A stretch of 5,609 bases of DNA from contig JALWEA010000042.1 in NCBI GenBank assembly GCA_027039465.1, positions 1-5,609 of the forward strand, given 5' to 3'. This DNA comes from Calditrichia bacterium. GTDB lineage: Bacteria; Calditrichota; Calditrichia; Calditrichales; Calditrichaceae. The translations under genes and the position numbers were made by a program. The notes beneath the pieces were generated by a model, which made no database searches, was not told the DNA's origin, and saw only the letters and a program-made list of their open reading frames with translations. Each line of letters opens with the position of its first letter. Within the stretch, counting starts at the first letter, position 1. Shown in pieces: positions 1 through 5,405 of the stretch.

Positions 1-137
1 CCTTGAATTTGAACGGTACCTTGATTTTGGGGCAAGGAATGTTTGAGTACCAAATTGCCGTAGAGAGCGATCAGGGCCAAAGCCAGCAAAAGACTTCCAA
101 GGATTAAAAGAATGATTTTTCCTGTTTTCTTACTCAT
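1..137 (-). CDS. N-terminal fragment of a membrane-anchored protein, probably penicillin acylase (S45) family
   Basis: This is the first 45 codons of a minus-strand gene that leaves the window at base 1. The start at 137 is supported by AAGGAG (146-151) eight bases upstream. The protein opens with a short basic stretch (K3, K4, K7), then an uninterrupted hydrophobic segment at about residues 8-27. This is a signal anchor or signal peptide without a lipobox. Residues 34-45 read SLPQNQGTVQIQ. A membrane segment followed closely by an 'SLPQ.dG.v.v' stretch is typical of the N-terminus of penicillin acylase-family (S45, Ntn-hydrolase) proteins, which hydrolyse amide bonds outside the cytoplasm. 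The catalytic serine and all diagnostic motifs would lie beyond the edge, so the family call rests on this short stretch alone. The gene itself is well supported; the product is tentative. Confidence 0.55.
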   Translation of the reverse strand, partial: MSKKTGKIILLILGSLLLALALIALYGNLVLKHSLPQNQGTVQIQ

Positions 138-167
138 TTTCAAAACTCCTTTTTGTCAATATCCCGC

Positions 168-212
168 TTGCCGGAGAATTTTGTATTTTGAACGATTAAA
201 TAAATTCGGCAA
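168..212. repeat. Bulged inverted repeat in the divergent intergenic region
   Basis: TTGCCG (168-173) pairs with CGGCAA (207-212), and AATTT (177-181) pairs with AAATT (202-206). GAG (174-176) forms a one-sided bulge and the loop is 20 nt. It lies between the two divergent genes at 138-296, where it could be a regulator site or a leader hairpin. The rest of the region is AT-rich, with no confident sigma-70-type promoter and no recognised riboswitch. Confidence 0.3.
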
Positions 213-284
213 AGGATTTTTTTTGATGAAAGAATTTATTAAATTTAATTGTTAATCAAAAAAACTTTTTGCAACCGAAAGAAT

Positions 285-289
285 AGGAG
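285..289 (+). promoter_or_regulatory. Ribosome binding site that fixes the start of the trans-sulfuration enzyme
   Basis: AGGAG lies seven bases before the ATG at 297. The reading frame is open upstream to a TTG at 249, but that codon has no Shine-Dalgarno sequence. The 16 extra residues it would add are basic and unlike the family. The ATG at 297 is therefore the start. Confidence 0.85.
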
Positions 290-296
290 AAATAGG

Positions 297-1484
297 ATGT
301 CTGTCAACAAAAATTATACGGATGAAACGAAGAGCGTTCATGCCGGGATGATGGAAAACGAACACCATGCCGTCGTCAATCCCATTTACCAAACTTCAAC
401 TTTCAAATTTCGCGACGCCGACCACGGTACGGCTTTATTTGCAGGAAAAGAAGAAGGCTACATTTATACCCGCATGGGGAATCCTACCGTAAAAGGTCTT
501 GAGGATGCGGTCGCTCAATTGGAGCAGGGGCATAAAGGTTTGGCTTGCGGCAGCGGCATGGCCGCCATTCACACTGTATTTGGCGCTTATTTGAAACAGG
601 GCGATCATGTAGTTTGTTCGGAAGCGGTTTACGGGCCGACCAATACGCTATTGGCGGAAATATTTAGCAAATTTGGCGTGCAGACTAGTTTTGTGGATAC
701 CTCGGATCTGAATGAAATTAAGAAAGCCATGCGGCCGGAAACCAAGATAGTGTATGTGGAAACGCCCGGTAATCCCACCCTTTGCGTAACGGATATTGCC
801 GGTGCGGCCGAAATTGCCCATGCCCAAAATGCATTGTTGGTAGTTGACAATACTTTTGCCAGTCCGGTTTTGCAAAAACCGCTGGTTTTGGGAGCCGATA
901 TCGTGGTGCACAGTTTAACCAAGTTTTTGAACGGTCATGCAGATGTGGTTGGCGGATTGATTGTTACAAAGAATGAGGAACAATTTAAGGCGCTGCGACG
1001 TGCCCTGAATTTGTTTGGCGGTATTTTAGGGCCCATGAACTCCTTTTTGGTGCATCGCGGTATTAAAACTTTGGCCATGCGTATGGAACGCCATTGCGCC
1101 AATGCCCAAAAAATTGCCAAGTTTTTGGACAAACATCCCAAAGTGGAAAGCGTGGTTTATCCCGGATTGCCTTCACATCCGCAGTATGAAATCGCAAAAA
1201 AACAGATGAAATGTCCTGGCGGCATGATTAGCTTTGAAGTTAAAGGCGGCATTGAAGGGGGTAAAATTGTGATGAATAATGTTAAGTTGTGCCAGCTGGC
1301 AGTCAGTTTGGGAGGTGTGGAAACGCTGATTCAACATCCGGCTACCATGACCCATGCCATTATGCCACGAGAAATTCGTTTGCAGGCGCATATTACCGAT
1401 GGCTTGGTGCGACTCTCGGTTGGCGTGGAAGATGTGGATGAGCTGATTGCGGATTTGGATCAGGCTTTGAATCGAATTCCGTAA
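297..1484 (+). CDS. PLP-dependent trans-sulfuration enzyme, methionine gamma-lyase / cystathionine gamma-lyase/synthase type
   Basis: This is a 395-residue cytoplasmic enzyme of the Cys/Met metabolism PLP family (fold type I), the usual full length. The PLP lysine is K209 in SLTKFLNGH. The phosphate-binding YTR motif of the neighbouring subunit is Y57/R59, the ring-stacking tyrosine is Y112, the pyridine-nitrogen aspartate is D184, and the substrate-carboxylate arginine is R372 (in LVRLSVG). The C-terminal half (GIKTLAMRMERHCANAQ, PGGMISFE, AVSLGG, QHPATMTH) closely follows bacterial methionine gamma-lyases, which split methionine to methanethiol, ammonia and 2-oxobutyrate. However, the active-site cysteine typical of those enzymes (Cys116 in Pseudomonas putida) is P114 here, and the Lys-Asp pair (240/241) is L237-N238. 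The substrate could therefore be cystathionine, an acylhomoserine or methionine. The gene appears monocistronic and is closed by the hairpins at 1493-1606. The family is certain; the exact reaction is not. Confidence 0.95.
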   Translation: MSVNKNYTDETKSVHAGMMENEHHAVVNPIYQTSTFKFRDADHGTALFAGKEEGYIYTRMGNPTVKGLEDAVAQLEQGHKGLACGSGMAAIHTVFGAYLKQGDHVVCSEAVYGPTNTLLAEIFSKFGVQTSFVDTSDLNEIKKAMRPETKIVYVETPGNPTLCVTDIAGAAEIAHAQNALLVVDNTFASPVLQKPLVLGADIVVHSLTKFLNGHADVVGGLIVTKNEEQFKALRRALNLFGGILGPMNSFLVHRGIKTLAMRMERHCANAQKIAKFLDKHPKVESVVYPGLPSHPQYEIAKKQMKCPGGMISFEVKGGIEGGKIVMNNVKLCQLAVSLGGVETLIQHPATMTHAIMPREIRLQAHITDGLVRLSVGVEDVDELIADLDQALNRIP

Positions 1485-1492
1485 AATCGGGG

Positions 1493-1558
1493 CATCTGAC
1501 TGATTGCTATCAGTCAGATGAAACCGGGTTTTGGGACTGATAGCAATCAGTCCCAAAA
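1493..1558. repeat. Twin perfect hairpins with mutually complementary cores
   Basis: Hairpin 1 has a 12-bp perfect stem (1493-1504 with 1509-1520) and loop TGCT. Hairpin 2 has a 13-bp perfect stem (1529-1541 with 1546-1558) and loop AGCA. The 18-bp core of the first (1498-1515, GACTGATTGCTATCAGTC) is the exact reverse complement of the core of the second (1535-1552). The RNA can therefore fold as two hairpins with complementary loops, or as one 18-bp stem around a 19-nt loop. It starts nine bases after the stop codon of the trans-sulfuration gene. A role in termination, in 3'-end protection, or as a REP-like palindromic unit is inferred. Confidence 0.85.
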
Positions 1559-1564
1559 ATGTAT

Positions 1565-1606
1565 AAAAAACAGCGATTAAGGGAAGCCCCTCGGTCGCTG
1601 TTTTTT
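1565..1606. terminator. Bidirectional rho-independent terminator
   Basis: AAAAAACAGCGA (1565-1576) and TCGCTGTTTTTT (1595-1606) are perfect inverted repeats. An inner AGGG/CCCT pairing (1580-1583 with 1588-1591) lies between them. A run of six T follows the CAGCGA/TCGCTG stem on either strand. It sits between convergent genes, so it can end transcripts of the trans-sulfuration gene on plus and of the lipoprotein gene on minus. Confidence 0.85.
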
Positions 1607-1648
1607 GTAGTGTGATTTATATACAGGTGTTTAATCCCGTGAAAAAAT

Positions 1649-2608
1649 CTATTTCCGATCCACCGTTACAATCATCAATCCCGTAGTTCCCACATTGCCG
1701 GCCTGATCATAAGCTTTAACATACAATGAATGTCGAGTGGGAATCGTATCGGCCACGGTTGTTGTATTCCATTGAAAAATCCACGGAGAATCCGGATTAT
1801 CCTTCTGATTGGTTAACTGTCCGTCCACAAAAAATTCGGCGTGGGTAACACCAACATTATCCTGCAAATCAACGGAGACATTCACAGTGCCCTGTACCGT
1901 TTCTCCGCCGATAGGATACAGGAAAAGCGCTCTCGGAGCAACATTGTCCGCAGCCGGGCCGCTACGCCGATAAACGGTAACCGTAACAACCGGTGAAAAA
2001 GCATTATTGTTGCCGCCGTCGATGGCTTCGGCGTACAGAGTATGTGCCGTGGAATCGGAATATCCTGCGGTATTCCAATTGAACATGTAAGGATAGGAAG
2101 CGGTGGAATCTTTTAATTGCCCGTCAATGTAAAACCGTACTTTCTGTACCGATCGATCGTCATCTGCCTGGGCAACTACGTTAACAATTCCTTCCACCAC
2201 CTGGCCGCTTTGGGGATTTAGAATGGCCACGGTTGGTTTTACGATATCTTTACTGTCTGCAATAATAAAATTGATATTGGCTGAATAGCCGATGTTGCCG
2301 TCCTTGTCTTTGGCAGCAGCAACCAAAACATGATTCACTTTCTTTTCGTAGTTGTTGATATTTAGGGGAATCATGTATGGCGCTTTGTCTAGGCGGCCGA
2401 CTTCCTGCCCGTCCACATAGCACCAAACAGAGGACACTTCGTCATTATCTGAGGCCTGAATGTTTATTTTAATATTATCCGAAACAACCGCTCCTTCATA
2501 AGGATAAATGACTGCCACGACCGGCGGTATGGCATCGTTTGGCTGAGGGTAGGAGCAAGCGGCAATGAGTATCATGATTAAAATTAAAGAGGAAACTATG
2601 CGTACCAT
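1649..2608 (-). CDS. Lipoprotein with three tandem bacterial Ig-like domains
   Basis: This is a 319-residue exported protein. Residues 1-17 form a short signal peptide ending in a lipobox (LIAAC), with C18 as the predicted lipidated cysteine. The next residue is serine, not aspartate, so outer-membrane sorting is plausible in a diderm. The mature part is three repeats of about 90 residues (about 28-117, 124-213 and 224-317). Each opens with a 'P.v.ilyP..G..V.g.v.v...a.D...v..v.fyvDGq' pattern and closes with 'A.D..GN.g...v.vtV', as in bacterial Ig-like (Big) domains. The lipobox is followed only by a short linker and these domains, so a structural, adhesive or carbohydrate-associated surface role is likely. 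No enzyme motif is visible. AGGAG (2616-2620) lies seven bases before the start. The gene is the last of four on this strand, after a 163-nt gap, so it may have its own promoter. Confidence 0.88.
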   Translation of the reverse strand: MVRIVSSLILIMILIAACSYPQPNDAIPPVVAVIYPYEGAVVSDNIKINIQASDNDEVSSVWCYVDGQEVGRLDKAPYMIPLNINNYEKKVNHVLVAAAKDKDGNIGYSANINFIIADSKDIVKPTVAILNPQSGQVVEGIVNVVAQADDDRSVQKVRFYIDGQLKDSTASYPYMFNWNTAGYSDSTAHTLYAEAIDGGNNNAFSPVVTVTVYRRSGPAADNVAPRALFLYPIGGETVQGTVNVSVDLQDNVGVTHAEFFVDGQLTNQKDNPDSPWIFQWNTTTVADTIPTRHSLYVKAYDQAGNVGTTGLMIVTVDRK

Positions 2609-2644
2609 GTACGATCTCCTTTTTTACACTGATTAGTTTGATAC

Positions 2645-2721
2645 ATCGGCCTTAAATTTTAAGGATTTTGTAGCCGATTTAATAACCGTATGGGAAACAA
2701 TCTTATTCCCGTTTATCGGCT
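2645..2721 (-). other. Structured intergenic region with alternative stems upstream of the lipoprotein gene
   Basis: On the minus strand AGCCGAT (2721-2715) can pair with ATCGGCT (2678-2672), enclosing a GGGAA/TTCCC hairpin (2710-2706 with 2696-2692). The same ATCGGC segment (2678-2673) can instead pair with a second GCCGAT (2650-2645). A near-palindrome CCTTAAA-A-TTTAAGG occupies 2664-2650. The two outer pairings exclude each other. No T-run follows, so it is not an obvious intrinsic terminator. It could be a processing or 3'-end structure of the upstream operon, or a leader of the lipoprotein mRNA. Confidence 0.45.
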
Positions 2722-2771
2722 TAATTTCCGTTTAAATTAGTTTGAATTTAAAGCGGGAAAACGTGGCTTAA

Positions 2772-3104
2772 CTATTCAAGCGGCAAATCGTCCGGTACCT
2801 CAATTTCCATCCGCAGTAAGGCTGTGCTCATGGTCTTACCCTGCGCATCATGCTTTAAAGTGATGGTGCCCCCGCCGCCCAAAGCATTGTGCAGCAAAAA
2901 GTTTAAAGCGCCGATATTCGGTAATTCAAATCGTTCGACCGGCCCTTTGACCATATCGCCGAAATGAGCCTTAACCCGTTCCGGTGTTACTTCTTTTTTG
3001 ATGATTTCATAGTACTCAGGCTTTCTGGCAATCACTCCCACATTGGATGTGTCGCCTTTGTCGCCGGAACGCCCGTGCGCCAAACGAATGAGTTGTACTT
3101 TCAT
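2772..3104 (-). CDS. AtuA-like ferredoxin-fold domain protein (stand-alone AtuA C-terminal part)
   Basis: This is a 110-residue soluble protein. It opens with a beta strand and the motif LAHGRSGDKGDTSNVG (residues 8-23), which marks the C-terminal ferredoxin-fold domain of AtuA/DUF1446-family proteins. A second conserved stretch is LPNIGALNFLLHNALGGGGT (61-80). In AtuA-type proteins this domain usually follows the large N-terminal domain in one chain. Here it is its own gene with a GGAG site (3112-3115) seven bases before its ATG. It contains no cysteine, so it cannot bind an iron-sulfur cluster; 'ferredoxin' describes only the fold. It follows the DUF6090-like gene by 43 bp and shares the strand of the AtuA core gene, with which it probably forms a complex. 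The biochemical role of the family is unestablished; involvement in acyclic terpenoid or branched acyl-CoA catabolism is inferred from family context. Confidence 0.88.
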   Translation of the reverse strand: MKVQLIRLAHGRSGDKGDTSNVGVIARKPEYYEIIKKEVTPERVKAHFGDMVKGPVERFELPNIGALNFLLHNALGGGGTITLKHDAQGKTMSTALLRMEIEVPDDLPLE

Positions 3105-3147
3105 TTTATGTCTCCGTTCTATTTAACTCAAAATTTTGTCAAACTCT

Positions 3148-3822
3148 TTAACGGTTGGATTCACTTGGTAATTCCCGCAAAATTTTTAAGGCCCTTGAGC
3201 GCAATTTTTGGTACAATTCTTTTTGCTGCAAAAGTAAGCTGCGAAATCCTAAAACAATATTTAAAAATTTAGCGGAATGCATAAACGATCGATCCGAAAA
3301 CTTTTGTCTCGACAAATCAAGGCGGTTGATAACGATCGGAACGATGTACCGATTGAAATATTCGGTAGTAATGCGATGTAAATAATCAAGACTTTCCAAT
3401 TCCTGGTAATAATTCAGAATATCATGGCGCAGTTTGTAATCGGTAATCAAATGCAGATCGCCCGAATTCTTTAAAGCGTAGAACGTGGTTTGTTGAGGTG
3501 TAAAAAAGTAGAGCGTCGTTACGGACTGTATCAAATGCAATAAAGAATCTTCTTGGAACCGTTTGCCTGGAATGATTCGAATCAAATGTCCAATGGCCAT
3601 GTTTTGCGTTTTCATATTTTGTAACACGGAATCCAATTGACTTACATCTGCTTCTAAATCTTCATGCATGCTGTTTAAATATTGAATTTCCGTGTGTTGA
3701 TTTTTGTAGTTTTCATAGCCCCGGTTAATCAGAAACGCAATAGTAATGCCAATAACAACGACAATGAGTTCAATGAATTTTTCCCGCCAGTCAATGGCCG
3801 TTTTGTCCGTTTTCTTTTTCAT
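3148..3822 (-). CDS. Small single-pass membrane protein, DUF6090-like
   Basis: This is a 224-residue protein of unknown function. A charged N-terminus (KKKTDK) is followed by one transmembrane segment at about residues 16-33 (ELIVVVIGITIAFLIN). After it come a polar stretch and a helical, probably coiled-coil region at about 43-75. Further on, FYALKNSGDLHLITDYKLR (114-132) and a following DILNYYQELE match the pattern of DUF6090-type proteins, common in Bacteroidota and relatives: TM near the N-terminus, then 'aL..SG.l.li.d..lr..i..Yy'. Identification is by remembered family pattern. The gene begins 33 bp after the stop of the AtuA core gene. It has only a weak purine stretch and no clear Shine-Dalgarno sequence. 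An in-frame stop lies five codons upstream, so the ATG at 3822 is the only likely start. Poor initiation suggests reliance on reinitiation from the upstream gene. A link to AtuA function is not evident. Confidence 0.78.
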   Translation of the reverse strand: MKKKTDKTAIDWREKFIELIVVVIGITIAFLINRGYENYKNQHTEIQYLNSMHEDLEADVSQLDSVLQNMKTQNMAIGHLIRIIPGKRFQEDSLLHLIQSVTTLYFFTPQQTTFYALKNSGDLHLITDYKLRHDILNYYQELESLDYLHRITTEYFNRYIVPIVINRLDLSRQKFSDRSFMHSAKFLNIVLGFRSLLLQQKELYQKLRSRALKILRELPSESNR

Positions 3823-3855
3823 CGGAATTGCCCGTCAAGTGTTTGTGCAACGTTT

Positions 3856-5220
3856 TTAAATCACGTCAATGGTCAAAACCTTGGGTGAAACCGCTTCTTT
3901 GCGCAACAAAGCGGGCCAGTAGGCAATAACCTCCCGCACTCTCGGTCGGCCGCCTCCAAAACCGGTTACAGCCGGCGGCCCTGTAAGCACCAACGGAACA
4001 ATTTCGTTGGCAAAGGTTTCCAGGTGCTTTTTATTGTGCCCGCGCACGCCGATTAAAAAGACCACTTCATTGGGGTCGGGAATGGGCGGTGCGGTGGTGC
4101 CGTGGCAGGCATTGTATCCTAAAAATTCTGTGTGAATTTCATCGAACTCCAGCCCCAGATATTGAATACGCTTGCGCACAATTTCATCGGCTTTTTGAGC
4201 TTTTTCCAGCGCTTCCGGCCAGGCGTAGGTTAATTGCCCGATGCAGGTGTAACCGTCAAAATAAGAAATGGAAACCTTGTAAAATTCCGTAAACGGCTTG
4301 CCCTTAACGCCGAAAACTTTAACTCGGTTCGGCCCTTCCTGTTGCAAATGAATGGAAGTGAAATCAGCCACCACGTCCGGTGTAATGTAATCGGTCGGAT
4401 CGCCCAGCTCGTAAACCAATTGTTCTTTAACCGTGCGTTCGTCCACCAATCCGCCTAAGGATTCGTGTTTGGTGATTACCAATGTGCCGTCCGGATGGGC
4501 TTCCACAATGGGGAAACCGATGCGTTCCATGTTGGGCACATCTTTCCAACCTGCCAAAAAGTTTCCGCCGCTGGCCTGTGCGCCACATTCGTTGATGTGG
4601 CCGCCCACGATACCTGCAGCCAGTTTGTCCCAATCATCCCAAGCCCAGCCGAATTCGTAAATCATCGGGGCCAGCGTCAATCCCGTGTCCGTTACCCGAC
4701 CGGTAATGATAATTTGCGCGTCTTGCTCCAAAGCTTCTACGATAGGGCGCGCTCCGAAATACACGTTGGCGCTGCTAATGCGATCGCGAATGATGGTAAT
4801 ATCCTCGCCGGTTTCCATATTTTTTAAGGCATTACCCGAAGCAATCATTCCGTCAAGGTAATTCAGAATATCATCACCGTAAACCGCGGCCAAACGCAAT
4901 CCTTTCAAGCCTTTACGCTCGGCAATATCGCGTACGGCGATCATGCAGGCAATGGGATTAACTCCGCCAGCGTTGGTAATGAGCTTGACCTTTTTTTCGA
5001 CTAAGTCCGGTAACAGTTCTTCCATCAAACGTACAAAATCTTTGGCGTAACCCAAATTGGGATCGCGCGATTTTTGTTTTTGCATGATGGACATGGTGAC
5101 TTCAGCCAAATAATCCATTACCAAATAGTCAATCGGCCCTTCGCGCACTTGATCAATCGGCGCGTCAAATCGGTCGCCCCAATAACCTTGTCCGCTGGCA
5201 ATACGAATGACGTCTTTCAT
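3856..5220 (-). CDS. AtuA-family (DUF1446) protein, core domain only
   Basis: This is a 454-residue soluble protein of the acyclic terpene utilisation AtuA family. Conserved glycine-rich segments are visible in order: IASGQGYWGDR (7-17), LITNAGGVNP (80-89), IITGRVTDTGL (171-181), GGHINECGAQASGGNF (206-221), HESLGGLVDERTVKEQL (252-268), and a C-terminal GFGGGRPRVREV (420-431). AtuA of Pseudomonas is needed for growth on citronellol and geraniol, but its reaction is unknown. The nucleotide- or CoA-like look of the glycine loops is only suggestive. Many family members are longer and end in a ferredoxin-fold domain; this one stops before it, and that domain is encoded separately at 2772-3104. AGGAG (5228-5232) lies seven bases before the ATG. 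It is the first gene of a minus-strand operon and is divergent from an SDR gene, which fits a catabolic cluster. Confidence 0.92.
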   Translation of the reverse strand: MKDVIRIASGQGYWGDRFDAPIDQVREGPIDYLVMDYLAEVTMSIMQKQKSRDPNLGYAKDFVRLMEELLPDLVEKKVKLITNAGGVNPIACMIAVRDIAERKGLKGLRLAAVYGDDILNYLDGMIASGNALKNMETGEDITIIRDRISSANVYFGARPIVEALEQDAQIIITGRVTDTGLTLAPMIYEFGWAWDDWDKLAAGIVGGHINECGAQASGGNFLAGWKDVPNMERIGFPIVEAHPDGTLVITKHESLGGLVDERTVKEQLVYELGDPTDYITPDVVADFTSIHLQQEGPNRVKVFGVKGKPFTEFYKVSISYFDGYTCIGQLTYAWPEALEKAQKADEIVRKRIQYLGLEFDEIHTEFLGYNACHGTTAPPIPDPNEVVFLIGVRGHNKKHLETFANEIVPLVLTGPPAVTGFGGGRPRVREVIAYWPALLRKEAVSPKVLTIDVI

Positions 5221-5254
5221 TTACATACTCCTGCCATTCTTATTTTTAAGATTT

Positions 5255-5298
5255 CAAATATTTTCCTGCGCTTTTATTTCGTTTTCGCAGAATATTTG
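5255..5298. repeat. Bulged inverted repeat upstream of the AtuA gene
   Basis: CAAATATT (5255-5262) pairs with AATATTTG (5291-5298), and CTGCG (5266-5270) pairs with CGCAG (5286-5290). A 3-nt one-sided bulge (5263-5265) and a 15-nt loop complete the structure. It begins 35 bases upstream of the AtuA start codon, so it may be a leader hairpin of that operon or a protein-binding site. No confident sigma-70-type promoter for AtuA was found. Confidence 0.35.
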
Positions 5299-5354
5299 CT
5301 AATTTAAACAAACGCTATGATAAATAAGTTAAAACGGATTGATTTTAAAACCAA

Positions 5355-5374
5355 ATGTGTTCTGTAGAATACAT
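5355..5374. promoter_or_regulatory. Candidate operator dyad upstream of the SDR gene
   Basis: A 20-bp dyad, ATGTGTTCTG/TAGAATACAT, matches at 8 of 10 half-site positions. It contains TAGAAT (5365-5370), one base from the TATAAT -10 consensus, and ends 31 bases before the SDR start codon. The nearest -35-like hexamer, TTGATT (5339-5344), is 20 bases upstream, longer than ideal. Such a site over a -10 would suit a repressor of the SDR gene, the divergent operon, or both. The regulator is not in the window. Confidence 0.4.
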
Positions 5375-5394
5375 CACAAAATGGCGAAAAATTT

Positions 5395-5400
5395 AGGAGG
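5395..5400 (+). promoter_or_regulatory. Ribosome binding site of the SDR gene
   Basis: A full AGGAGG lies five bases before the ATG at 5406. It is the best Shine-Dalgarno match in the window and fixes the start of the truncated gene at the right edge. Confidence 0.85.
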
Positions 5401-5405
5401 CCTTT

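Noticed and set aside
238..249. Perfect 12-bp palindrome ATTAAATTTAAT upstream of the trans-sulfuration gene
   Set aside because: It is A/T only and lies in a strongly AT-rich stretch where such palindromes arise by chance. It does not extend outward.
223..251. Possible sigma-70 promoter (TTGATG then TAATTG or TTTAAT)
   Set aside because: The -10 match is poor at 17-bp spacing, and the better hexamer needs a 15-bp spacer. AT-rich sequence makes such matches common, so it is not listed as a feature.
249..296. Upstream TTG start that would add 16 residues to the trans-sulfuration enzyme
   Set aside because: There is no Shine-Dalgarno sequence before the TTG, the added residues are basic and unlike the family, and the ATG at 297 has AGGAG at ideal spacing.
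138..296. SAM or other sulfur-responsive riboswitch before the sulfur-metabolism gene
   Set aside because: The 159-bp gap shows only one weak bulged inverted repeat, and no conserved riboswitch core was recognised.
629..1556. Several open minus-strand frames opposite the trans-sulfuration gene
   Set aside because: They lie wholly or mostly antisense to a strongly conserved enzyme and have no recognisable domains. One reads through the hairpin repeats at 1493-1558.
2632..2745. Direct repeat ATTAGTTTGA at 2632-2641 and 2736-2745
   Set aside because: Two copies of an AT-rich 10-mer about 100 bases apart are weak evidence; there is no third copy and no link to a promoter or mobile-element end.
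3856..5220. AtuA gene as a frameshift-truncated fusion
   Set aside because: The core ends cleanly, and the ferredoxin-fold domain is a complete gene with its own start and ribosome binding site, separated by another intact gene. A simple frameshift or stop mutation cannot explain this.
4089..5307. Open plus-strand frames opposite the AtuA-family gene
   Set aside because: The protein sequences are low-quality, arginine- and proline-rich or cysteine-rich, with no ribosome binding sites. The minus-strand frame carries clear family motifs throughout.
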